This document shows, one piece after another, positions 46,888 to 58,105 of a stretch of DNA of 64,000 nucleotides. The notes beneath the pieces are model-generated. The model saw only the letters and a program-made list of their open reading frames with translations, made no database searches and was not told the DNA's origin. The translations under genes were made by a program, and so were the position numbers. The DNA lies in assembly GCF_047495875.1 (NCBI RefSeq), contig NC_092497.1:79019749-79083748 (forward strand), in the 5' to 3' direction. Position 1 is the first letter of the stretch; the number at the start of each line of letters is the position of its first letter. This DNA comes from Pithys albifrons albifrons. Lineage: Eukaryota; Chordata; Aves; Passeriformes; Thamnophilidae.

Positions 46888-49435
46888 TCCACTCAGAATA
46901 TTCTGTTGAAATTTGGCCCATTTTTGGAGCCAGTATGACTAAACAAAATCAATCCATAAAAGAAAACAGTAGGAAAATTGCAATACCTAGTGAAACAAGG
47001 ACCCTATCCCTTCTGTAATCCTGTCTTACATGTTCATAAAATCTTTAGAGGATTAAATCAAATAGTGCCAAACTTCACTATTCTAGAATCATCAATCCTG
47101 CAAGAACAGTTAATTTTTTCTGCATATTCCTCTGCTCTAAATATCTGAAACTATGAATTATGTGAGACCTGGACAAGTGTCTAGTGAACACATTGCATGA
47201 GGTAGCTCATGTGCAAGATTTCAACAACCAAGAATAAATATTACTATGAAGGAAAATGAAAAGGGCAATGCATACCTTCCAAGTCAGTGTGGACACACTT
47301 TGTCTGGGCAACTCACAACACTCTTCCCCTCCTCTAGGGATATGCCTAGATTTTATTGATTCTCAAATATTTCAGTCTGCTACAGCTGTTGCTGTTGCTG
47401 GACAAATTGATGGGGGAAGTTAAATGCCTCCATACTCTCTTCCCTTTACCAAAAGTATGTGAAATCATTTGCTGTGCTCACCAGCCCAGATCCTTTGGGT
47501 ACACACAGACTTTGTGTGGGTCTAAAACGGGGAGTAATGGGTTATTTTACTTTTCCCCTTTCTCTCTGTAGCACATGCACTCCTTCCTTGGTCGTATGGT
47601 CACAAAACCACTTAATGGTCTCAAATTTTTCATCAACTAGTTATCTAAAAGCTGGCAAATATTTCATCCTCAGTTGATGAGGGTTTTGCATGTATCATGC
47701 TCTCTGCATTGCCAAAGCCTTCTGTTTAAATGTCAGATGGCCTACTTAGCAGAGCAGAGCATTAGGAATTGTGGTTTAGGCAAATAATAATTCCTGCAAT
47801 AGAGATGATTGCTATCATGACTAAAATGGCAATTAAGTTTATGAAATTTATAAAGTGCCAAATACATTTTATCACAGAATACATTAAGAAAGATAACTTT
47901 TATTACTGTGCAGATCTCTAAAAGGTCCATCCGTTATAATTTTTGAATATTGTTAAATGATAAATTATCATATATTAGGGAAAACCTCTGTGGCATTTTT
48001 GTCATGAATTTATGATCATGAATGATTAAGCATGGGAAATACTCTTGGGTTTATCTCCTGCATGTAGTTTCCCAGCTGAATTCTGCACTGGAAACTAACC
48101 TCTGAGCTACTTCTGACATCTTGCTTCACCTTCATGTGCTGCCCCACGCAGAAGAAAGGGAATAAACCAAACCAAATGATGCTGTATGAGGACCAATGGG
48201 TACGTCCCAGCATAAAGGAGCTCTGAAGTAATTTCCACAGCATGTGTATGGCTTCCATTCCTCATTAGACTACTCTCCCAAGTACAACTGACATAGCACT
48301 CACAGCTCCTCAGGGCCTGCTTTTTTTGCTTGAACTCAAAGCAATGGTGCCAAACTGCTCTGCATTTTGCCTGGACAGATTAGAATCTTGATTGAGCCAA
48401 AAATTGTGAGGGTGGAAAATTGCTTAGAAAATTTTTCTTGCTTCCACTAATATCTTTTTCTACTATGTGTACTGGGAATATCTTGTTCTAAAAGTAAGTA
48501 ATAATGAATCTATCAAGAAAGTAATGCATCTAGTTGTTCTTTTCAATGTCTCCCCTCAGGACAGAATTCATTATATGGTCTTTATTACCAGACTTTAGTG
48601 TTTACTAGGTCATTTTGTGGTCTTGAAGAGAACCCTAACACTGATATATTAAAGCTACATGGGGTTTTTTCAGTGCCTGAAATTCACTTTCAGGAGAGAT
48701 CAACATTCCTTTACACCTCTGTCACCTGAGACTGAGGCATTTTAACAAGCACATACCATCAGAGAAACTTCATTTATTGCTTTGTTTGAAAACACTTTTC
48801 CTTCTCTGATCCTGCATGCAGCTGTTGCTGTATTTCAGTTTCACTGTGTCTGACTAAAAACAATCCTCTGACTTTTACAAAACACATTAATCCCAGAAAG
48901 CACTTGGCAAGGCATATTCAGAGGGTCATCTTGGGCAGGCTGTGAAGTAAGTGCAGGAATGCTCTTACCCCAGTTTTTATCTGTGCACATAAAGGCCGCT
49001 CTCAAAAGCACTATGCAAGCACTGGCTCTGAGCTGAAAAGCCTTCATCGAACATGGTACCAGCAACAGTGTACCCTGGACCCATCCACAGAAGCACGCTG
49101 GAATCATTACCAGAGACAGTGTAATGTGTACAAACAGTGACAAGCATTTACAGGAAAGCTTTACCCAGATTTCTTGAACACTTACCACATTGCTTCTTAC
49201 ATCTGTTTGTCGGAATGTAAACATTATACTGCATTTAGGTAACCTGTTTCTCTTGTATTTCTGGATATTAAAATTCTAATTATCTTTTCCAGACTAGAAT
49301 CTGAAGGCAATTACACAAACATTAAAGCACTTTCAATGAAACTAGGAATTCCCAGCTATAGGAGAGGGGGAGGGGAGACAGGGAGTTAGTTTTTCACCAT
49401 GACATCAGAATACTTGGGGATTAAAAAAAAATAAA
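46888..49435. other. Unassigned sequence
   Basis: No gene or repeat recognised in 2.5 kb. The minus-strand frame at 48841-49224 (127 codons) has no signature that I can name. A purine-rich run lies at 49361-49384. Confidence 0.4.
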
Positions 49436-50046
49436 TGTTGGAGATGGGGACTATATGGACATGGAAGAATGGAGGAGGACGCGGGATCACCGAACGGAGT
49501 TCGACGTGTGGAAGGTCCAGGAAGACCCTGAAGAACCCGGACAATGACACTACAATACGGACTTTCTAAATCCCCAGTTTTATCCCCAGTTTTATTAAAA
49601 TAAAGATGTCTACTGCTCTCCCAGTTCCAGAACCTTCCCCCAGACAGGCAGGTGCCTAGCAACAAGGAGACAGCTACCATTGGCCAGCTCCCTCTAGGGG
49701 GCGGCCCTGGCCCTGCCTGTCACCGGTTCACGCCCAAGTTCACTCCCTCCTAGTTTGCTTACCCTATGGGCTGAGGTGGATTTGCATGCTCCGCCTCAGC
49801 TCCACCCCTTTTCCAGAACCTTCCCTACCCCAAGTTATATAAACCCCTGTTTTCCCCCAATAAAGTTGGATCAGCCTAGATCTTCGGATCAGGTCAGACC
49901 ACCCTTGGCTCCTTGGTGTTTGTTCTCAGCTCGCGAGGCAAACCATACCTTGGGTCAAGGGATAGCCGCGAACGACAGCTCAGCAGGCAGTCTGCGAACC
50001 CCGTCGCTGGTCTGGTCCCTTCCCGAAAGAGACCAAGACTGTGACA
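49436..50046 (+). mobile_element. Solo LTR, family D (ERVK/alpharetrovirus-like), plus strand, 6-bp TSD
   Basis: It starts 'tgttggagatgg' and ends 'agactgtgaca'. A perfect 6-bp duplication 'aataaa' flanks it (49430-49435 and 50047-50052). The promoter is well preserved: CCAAT-type 'attgg' at about 49679, TATA 'tatataaa' at 49836-49843, and a poly(A) signal 'aataaa' at 49859-49864 placed between the TATA box and the presumed cap site, as in avian alpharetroviruses. The U5 part keeps many CpGs (for example around 49925-50025), unlike the older LTRs here, suggesting a fairly recent insertion. No interior is attached. Confidence 0.92.
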
Positions 50047-52683
50047 AATAAATTATTCCATTATCACAGTGCAAACTAAACATAGAAACTGCCAATTCAG
50101 GTGATCAAGAAAATACAGACTGGTGGAATGCCTCCTCTCATATTTACCATGCTTAGTTCCCAGTTTACAGTTTCAGATTTTAACAACCTTGCTACAGGTA
50201 ACAGCTTGCTTTTATTAAATGCTTCTGCCAGTTGTTAAAACAGAATTTGAGGTGTCAGTGTTTCAGGATGACTAAAACACATGAAAGGCAGACCAACTTT
50301 TTCAGGTAGAAAAGCAAATTGCTCTTTTTAGAACGTGTACAGACTGACTTTATCTTCATACACACACACACATGTATGTCATAGGCATATACACACACAT
50401 ATATTTATAATTGCAAGTCCTTGTCATTTTGTTCTGAACATAATAGGAATAAAGGCAGAATTTAAAAAATAAGCAGCACACGGCACTCCTTAAGCAGAGA
50501 CATTTTTACTGAAGAGGAAAAGTAAAGGAAGCTCTTTCTAATCTCAGAGCTGCTGCAAGAGGCATATGGGAATCCTTATTTTCCTGAGCATCCTCAACTA
50601 TAGAGTGCATTGCAATAATAATTAACAGCTGCTTGGGAGTTGAAAGTGTTGAATCAGGAAGGCAGAGAGGAAGTTTTCTCTCTTTTCTGGAAATGTTGAC
50701 TGCACCAAAGACTAAAGCACTGTTCCAAGATGCTGGAATGACTGCAGTAGGAGGATGCTTGCTCTTGCAATTAAAGAAGTGTAGCAGAGGGAATCTTTCC
50801 ATCATTCCCCCATGGAGGCAAATTGCCTTTGAAAGACATATGGTTGCCAGGAACTAGGGTTCTCACAGTGCAAATCCTCTCCCTTCTCAGCAGGACTCAG
50901 TATTAGGAACATCATAATTGAGTACTCACATTATTAAAGGCAAGAAAAAAGTTTGTCTGGGATCTGATCCAAAGCACATTGATGTTAATGGAAAAAATCC
51001 CACTGATTGCAATGAGATTATGGTCAGAACACAGTGTACTTAGACAAGATTTTAGAAAGAAATCTTTAGCTGTGGAATTTTCTTTTTTTCAACAACAAAA
51101 GACAGGTCAGAGAACTATGCAAGGGTGAAAAGGTGTATAAATAACCTTTTTAGTGCAGAGATGATAACACTAAGAGAAGAGCCTAGTTTTCTAGTGTTTA
51201 TTGTTCATCCAGGTACAAGCAAAAGAAAAAATTAGGAGGATCTTGTAACAGTGATCCCTTCAGTCAATAAGAGAACCATCAAGTAACTTAAAAACACAGA
51301 ACTCTTCCAGAGGAAAATAAAGAATCTCTCATGGGACAAAGGTTGGGAAAGCAGGAAAGGATTGTTGAGGTACAGGCAGAAGAATGAAAGGGAAGGTAGG
51401 AAAGAAAGAAAGAAAAGAAAATAATATAGGCTGAAGCACTGATCAACACTAACATCAGACCAGCAAGAAGATTACTGAAATTGGGAACACACTTGGCAGA
51501 GGTGCTATGGATAAAATTATAAGGTTTTATAATGTCAAAGCAAACTGTGGTGATAAATGAGAATATGGGATGAGTCACTATACTCAAAGCTGCTTTTATA
51601 TTTCCTCATACTAAAAGAAGAGATGGCTGTACCAGAAACTGCACTCAAAGGTTTGGAGCTCAAGGTAATTGGAGGCCTTGCTGTGCAATGAGATTTTACA
51701 TTGCTTCATCACAGAGGTTAATTAACTATATAACATTTTTATTTCCTCAGCAACAAAGGGCACAAGGCTAAACCTTCAGTCAAACCTGGTGACATAATTT
51801 TCAGAAACAAAGCCATTGTTGTTTTTGTTCTAATTGTTTTAGGTATATGTCTTGCAGTACATAGTATTTTCACCCATTCTTGATTTGTTTGGGGGTTTGG
51901 GGTTTGTTTTTGTTTGTTTTTTTGGTGGATGAGAGTTTCAGTACTCAGCTATACTTAACAGCAGTGTAAGAATGCAGCTAGGAATATTTAATCAGCATTT
52001 CATGGATGAACTGAAAACTTTACACTTTTGCACATATGTAACAGTGGATTGACTTGTCAACAGAAATTAAGCTAGATCTAAGCCCTGTGTAACACCTCAC
52101 TTTCTAAGAACTATGAGCTCAATCTACAATAACTACACCCACCAACTCACCAGAACAACTCTGACAAATGCAAACAGAAGACACCTCCACACCCAATTGC
52201 CCATTCAGTGCTCAGAAAGGAAGTTGTCATCAGATCACAGTTACTGGGCCATTGCAGAAGACCTGTCTGATAACACAACCTTTACAGAAGCTTTATGGTT
52301 TATGAAAGGTAAAAGGGGATGAAGCAGGATTGCATTTCACATATTGTCTTCCAGACTATTTTATAATTCTGTGAGCTGAGAATTTCTTTATGTAGCAAGA
52401 AGCTGATGATTGGTGCCTTTACGAATTGAAAGAAAGTTTGTTATAAAAGGCTACTAAGTCAGAATCAATGGCCAAATGGAACTACCAAGAGGTATAAAGT
52501 TAGGATATATTGAGGATTCATTCTCATTGTTTCTTTTTCTGTCTTCTCCCTTGGTCTCTTTGAAACTCATCTGTTGGTAATCACTTTTGGGTTCTGAAAA
52601 ATCACTATAATTCTGGTCCAAAATTTAGCATACAAGTAGTCCCATAGAGCAGGCCAGACTTATTTCCCTTCTGCTAACTCTGG
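50047..52683. other. Unassigned sequence with small simple repeats
   Basis: (CA)n runs lie at about 50360-50371 and 50390-50400, a (GAAA)n run at about 51400-51421, and a T/G-rich run at 51883-51927. The stretch 51050-51640 is purine-rich and could be an old repeat. No gene recognised. Confidence 0.4.
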
Positions 52684-53303
52684 TGTGCTGGTTTAAAGGC
52701 GAACCAGCAGGGGAAATGAACTCACCACGAGAGAGATTATAAGTCAGAGCTAAAATTTAATAATAATATTACAATAACAACACTGACACACAAGGGAAAT
52801 TGCTTTCAACTCACAAAACCCCAGCAGTATAACCCAGTGTCCTGGGACACAAACCCAAGGGGGTTTGTTTGCCCTTGTGCTGAGCCCCCTGTGGTTCCCC
52901 CAAATCCACAGCAAAAGGAAAAGAAAAACCTGTTGGTGCAGGCGAGGGCTGTGGTCTGGGCGAGAGCGGGGATCTCCTCCTGTCGAGGTCCTGCTGCTCC
53001 TCTGGATCCAACGAGAAGTTACCAAAGTCTTCTTACCCACCACTTATGTACCCTCAGGGAGCACTCAGTCCCTCCCCCTGGGCAGGGACTCACACAATGG
53101 GTGATTAACGCCAGGGGGTGTTGAACTGTTGATGGCCCATAGCAGCTCCGCCCCCCTCAGGCTGGGTGTGAAGGTGATAATGACTCCCTGGGCAGCTGCT
53201 GCTAATGGCCCATTGTCCTTGGGGAATGAATAGAGGGGGTAGAATATACAGCTTTGATCACCCCCACACAGGGTTAGCTGGTCCCTCCTGCTCAACTAGG
53301 ACA
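52684..53303 (-). mobile_element. Solo LTR, family C, minus strand, 5-bp TSD
   Basis: It has the same ends as 45497-46123 and a perfect 'tctgg' duplication (52679-52683 and 53304-53308). Differences from 45497-46123 are few, including a small deletion near 53109. Open frames within it mirror those of the other copy. Confidence 0.95.
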
Positions 53304-55287
53304 TCTGGTCTACTTGTTATTGTCAAAGAAACACTCCAAAATGGCATTGAAAAAACACCATAATAAATAAAAACAAAATTTATGTGTCTAAACTACCCAA
53401 AATTTATCAAGAATTCAGAGGGCATTCAGGCAGCTACCTGGTTGGTTAACACACTGTATGTATACCTTAGCTATTCCACAGCATCAGGGTTTCTTATCCA
53501 TCTCTTCACTGGAGAATATCACATCTCTCCTTTGAGAAAAAAATCATTTCTCATTGAGATGACAATGGTGACAATAATTCAAAGAAAATTAAATGGATCC
53601 ATAATTGAACTGACAGTAAATATTCTAAATAGGAAGACTATTGCATATTAAACCATCTATTTTGGACTTTTCTTCCAGGTCAACTGCAAGTAGCAGAATG
53701 CATTGCAACTTTCCAATATAAAGGTGAAAAATAGGTGAACCACTACAGCCAGAACTGAATTCAAGCAATAAGTGCACCTAAGAGAGGGAAGCTGATATTT
53801 TAGCTACTACTCTGTCCTAGAAATAAAGAAAAAAAATCCTTCATGTATGTTTATAGCACCCTCTCCAACTGTGATGGAGTGCTGATGCTCCCAGAAACAT
53901 CACTCTAATGCAGACCACCTTATTAATTGTGGGCTCTTCTATTGGAAAATTAGAAACAGCATAAGAGCAGATATCTCTCATGGATGAAAAGAAGCAAAAA
54001 TCAGCATTCATGTATTTCAGGCAGGAGGCAGTACCACTTGATTGAGTTCTTACAGAACTTTGTAGCACACTGTTGAGCTTCCCTAGACAAAAAGGCAGAT
54101 CACTAAAACTCCAGCAGAATAGTTTTCTAGAAATCTAAATAGATGACAAAAATCATCATGAAACATGTTTTTACATCACAAATAATATGAGTTTTCGCTA
54201 TTAGTTTCTGAGGGATTTTCTTGTGCTCATGGGAAAGGAAGACAGTCTTAAGGAGTTTTAGGTATGTAAACCACAAAGGAACATTATTTATTCTAGTACC
54301 ATTACTAAATGGCCTACTTACTTGATTTGAAGCTTACCCTTAAAGCATTCCTTCTCTTCTATCACGAAAAAAAAACAAAACCACAAAAATTAAGTCCTGA
54401 ATTGACATACCTTTTTCTATTGAAGTCTGATAACCTCTTGTGAGCAGGTTCCCCTATATCTAACACCTCAGAGTGGAGAAAACAACTTATTCTAACTGAA
54501 ACCCAAACACCCTCCAGTAGACATTGCGGCAGTTTATACTTTGGTTGCATACACCCAGAGCAAGAATCTCCCCCATAAAAGCTTTTAAAAAACCAATCAC
54601 TGGACCAATGTCAGATTAACAGGTCCAATCTTTAACCTGTCTCTTTGACTGCTCATTCTTAGTGATGCCTAATCCAGCAAAAAAAGCTTTCAAAACAATA
54701 TTAGTGGGGATAGATAAAGTAGCCCCTTTAGTAGAAGCTTCTAAGGTGCATAACAAAAGTGCATACACCTGCATCAGCCAAATGTTACAGTTTTTATAAC
54801 TTTCAGTAATTAACATATTTGACAACAATAAACAACCCTTGATACCATTTTCCCCTGGTGCCCACCCTCAGAACTCCTCAGAACTGCCCCTTGGAGCCTC
54901 TCCAAGGGCTCTGAGCTTACTCTCCTGTTTTGACTATAAACTATCTTATTGTCTCAGTTGGAGTTCTTGAAGGTGTTCTTCAAAACAATGTGTCCTTGGT
55001 AATGTGTGTCTAACAGAATTTCAGGAATGTGTGAGAAAACGTTCAGGAACTTCCAAATGCCACTTAAATTGCAAGAGACTTAGGAAAACTTATTCAGCTT
55101 ATATAACTCTAAGAAAATCTATAAAATATTAAACTCCTCAGAAATCATTAAATTAGCTGCATTTAACTTCCGGCTCCAAGTTTATAATTTATTTATCCAT
55201 CCTTAGAGCAAATAATCTTATTTTAAAAGTCATTCATTGGAAATTGAGGAGTAAAGCTTGAATTCCCAAAAAAAACAAAAAGACCCC
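53304..55287. other. Unassigned sequence
   Basis: No gene or repeat recognised. A CpG-poor but GC-richer patch at 54850-54930 contains 'ctcagaactcctcagaactg', a small direct repeat. Confidence 0.4.
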
Positions 55288-55909
55288 TGTCTTGGTTTGA
55301 GATAAGCAACTGCCAACCCCCCCAAGCACAGAGAGAAAAGCCTCCCTCCTAACACCAGGGAAAGGGAGGAAAAGAGAGGGGAAAGAAAAAAATCACTTCA
55401 AACCACGTTTATACTAAAACTACATATATTTTTACAGAAAGGAAGAGACAATTAGAAGAGAGTACAAATATACACTCACACAAGTTTGTAACAAGTTCCC
55501 CACCTCAACTTCTTAATGAACATACAAATTCTACTGTCCTAACTACATATTACTTAAGAAAATACTTATTCCCCAGGGAGACAAACTCAAGCAGAAAGGA
55601 GAGACCCAGAACAACACATTTTACTTTCCTGAGGTACCCTGTGAGCCAGTGGTGGGCCTGGTCCTCTCCATCCCCCCTGGGACAGCATCGTGCGTCCTCC
55701 CAAGAGGAGGGCTGAGAAGCGACTGCCTTAACCACTCCCACACTGGTTCCTACTGCCCTGGAGATGATGTCATAATGTGGTATGGAATACAAAATTACTG
55801 GCTAGAAGAGGTCAGCTGTTAGCTCAGCCCAGCTCAAGTCAGCTGACAGCTTCGGCCTAGTCCAAACTCCAGAGCCCAAATCTAGGCCCACCTAGGTGAA
55901 CCCATAACA
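55288..55909 (-). mobile_element. Solo LTR, family B, minus strand, 5-bp TSD
   Basis: The plus-strand left end 'tgtcttggtttgagata' and right end 'gtgaacccataaca' are the reverse of family B. A perfect 'acccc' duplication flanks it (55283-55287 and 55910-55914). The frame at 55550-55792 is the same as that at 24048-24290 in the plus-strand copy, again an LTR by-product. Confidence 0.95.
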
Positions 55910-56740
55910 ACCCCTAAAATCTTAGATTTTGCGGAAACTTTGTAGGTAAAATTACCCAACTAAAACACAGCATGCTCTGTTCTTTTACCCAGACTTAGGC
56001 TATTGATTAAGTTTGCTGTACCATGCACTTGAAGCTGTAAATCAGGTAGAAGTAGATATATGAGAGGGTGAGATGGTAACAAGCCAAGATTTTGTAGAGT
56101 TAAAGACAACATTTTACAAGTTTGACAGGTCATGTCATTGAACAAAGAAAAGGCAGAACTCCAACAGTGATGAAGATATTTCAAGACCACCTGAGGGATG
56201 AAGTCACAAGATCACCACCCAAATTTCAAGCCAAGAGGAAAGCTCTGCCCAAGATTTTGCCCAGTCATTAATATCAAAATTAGAAAGTGTAACTATGAAC
56301 CTAAAACTCTATAAACGGCTTATTTTACACAAACAAGGCAGGAAAGTTTTTGCCCAGTATGAACTGGCTTGCCTCCAACATTGTTCATAAATACCTTTGC
56401 TGCTAAAAGAATAAAAAGTCTCTAGCAGTTACTTATTTTGGGTTATTGTTCACTATCAGAAATACTGAGTATATAATTTTTAGTGTTATTCATGATGATT
56501 TAGAAAGAGAGCCAGGTAAGTCACAATTGTAAAATCTCTTTCTCCAATTTACAGACTGTGTAAAAACACTCAGCTTTTCGTAGTTCTGTTATTTTCATTA
56601 AGTTTTCTTATGAAACTAATATTCATCACCAAAAAAAATTGACTTCAGCAAAAATTAAGGATCTGCATGAAAAGAGTGCTGAAATTTTGAGGTGAGAGAT
56701 CATAAATCACTTGCTGGAATAAAACAGAGAGCATACATAC
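55910..56740. other. Unassigned sequence
   Basis: No firm assignment. Minus-strand translation around 55960-56300 shows hydrophobic and Trp-rich stretches that could be a decayed envelope-like region, but there is no diagnostic motif. A 'ttcataaata...aataaaaag' pair at 56386-56420 looks LTR-like, without defined ends. Confidence 0.3.
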
Positions 56741-57318
56741 TGATGCCAAAGGAGTTTTTGTTCTGATTTTCACATTTTGTAGATTTTAGGAACACAGTAG
56801 TTGTAGATTTTTAGAGGGTTAATATTTCTAACAGTTTAAGTTTAATGCCTTTCTATCACTACCCCTGTCCCAGAACAGGGAGCTCAAATTCCTTTAGTTA
56901 ATTAATCTTGTTTAGACTCCTTTCCAAGGTAAAGAGCTGAAGGATATCAGAAGGCCCACAGAATGAAACATAAACATAGGTCAGAGTGACCCAAAAGCCA
57001 GAACTTGATGAACTCCAAGGGACCTTTGTGTGCCCAAGGAAGAAGAGCTGATGAAGACAGAGGGTCTTGATGACCCCAGACCCAATTCCAGGGGTTGGTC
57101 CAGGGGTGGGACTGGGGCTGGACTGAGAAATGTGTAAAGCAATGATTGGAGAGATCTTATTATAAAAGCCATAGAAACAAGAACTGGAGCACATGCATGT
57201 CATCCTGTATTCCTGTGGGCTGTAGGCCTGTGATATTAAAGGACCTTTACTTTTTATCTTACTCTCCACTAACGTGCTCAGAGTCCTGTTTTTGGGGGAG
57301 GGGTCATTCACGGCATCA
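56741..57318 (+). mobile_element. Solo LTR, family E, plus strand
   Basis: TGATGCC...GGCATCA ends, as in the copies at 4157 and 20877, with the same TATA and attaaa signals. Flanks share 'tac' (56738-56740 and 57319-57321) but no full 4-bp duplication. The minus-strand frame at 56898-57311 (137 codons) is the longest in the family and arises from small indels, with no protein signature. Confidence 0.9.
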
Positions 57319-57789
57319 TACCAAGAATTTTTGATGCTCTCATACGATACTCTGCAAACCTCTATTTCTTCTTTTTAAATAAATCCAACACACTAAAACA
57401 ATGTCAGAATATTACATTTATGCTATGAAGTGTACTCAGCATGACTAGGTAGAGCCACCACACAATTTGTTTAATGACTGAGATCTCAAAAAAAACCACA
57501 GTTGCAACTGACACTAGTTGGTGGCCTTACTGGCAGTCTGAAAAGAGACCATGGCTTAGTCAAACACAGCTATGAATCCATAAGACTGGAGGAAGTCTTT
57601 CTGTGTCTCTGTTGCTATAAATCATTTGAGCAAAAGCATGCTTGTTTTACATCTGTACTTCTGTAGCAATGCATTCTCAATACATGGCTTGGAGGATGTC
57701 ATGCCAGAAATGGGCTGATGAAGAAAATCCACCAGCCACTGAGAATGCTTTAACAACTGATGTTTTTAATGTGGTTTAAATGTACTAAA
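57319..57789. other. Unassigned sequence
   Basis: No gene or repeat recognised. The start of the next LTR may lie within the right end of this stretch. Confidence 0.35.
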
Positions 57790-58105
57790 TGTAAAAAGTG
57801 CATAGTCATTGCCTTTTCTTCCCATAAACCCCTGCCAGGCCAGGGGGCTGGGAGAAGGACAGTGACGTCATATTTCCTGTCACCCCCTCCCATTGAATGT
57901 AAATCCCCTTACTCCTATTGGCACAAATCCAGACTTCCCTCTTGTCCCTTATTGGTGAGTTTGTATCCCTCCAAAGTCCATATAAACCTGTACCCCTGAT
58001 TAAACTTCCTCTTTGTTCCTGTCCTGGCCAGTGGTCCCTGTGTGTCCTTTCCGGGGGCTCTCAGAGACCACATGGTCGGGGTAAGCAGAGAGCACACACT
58101 TCTCC
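57790..58105 (+). mobile_element. LTR-like promoter block, family F (alpharetrovirus-like), plus strand
   Basis: It holds a CRE palindrome 'tgacgtca' (57863-57870), CCAAT-type 'attgg' words (57918-57922 and 57950-57954), a TATA box 'tataaa' (57981-57986) and a poly(A) signal 'attaaa' (57999-58004) packed before the presumed cap site. It is followed by a GC-rich, CpG-containing R/U5-like part. The layout parallels the LTR at 49436-50046. A candidate end is 'gagaccaca' at 58072, followed by 'tgg', as before a primer-binding site. Neither boundary nor a target duplication could be established. A cellular promoter is the alternative. Confidence 0.5.

Noticed and set aside
55960..56300. Envelope gene remnant on the minus strand
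   Set aside because: Hydrophobic and Trp-rich stretches are suggestive, but no furin site, CX6CC or other diagnostic motif is visible, so it was left unassigned.
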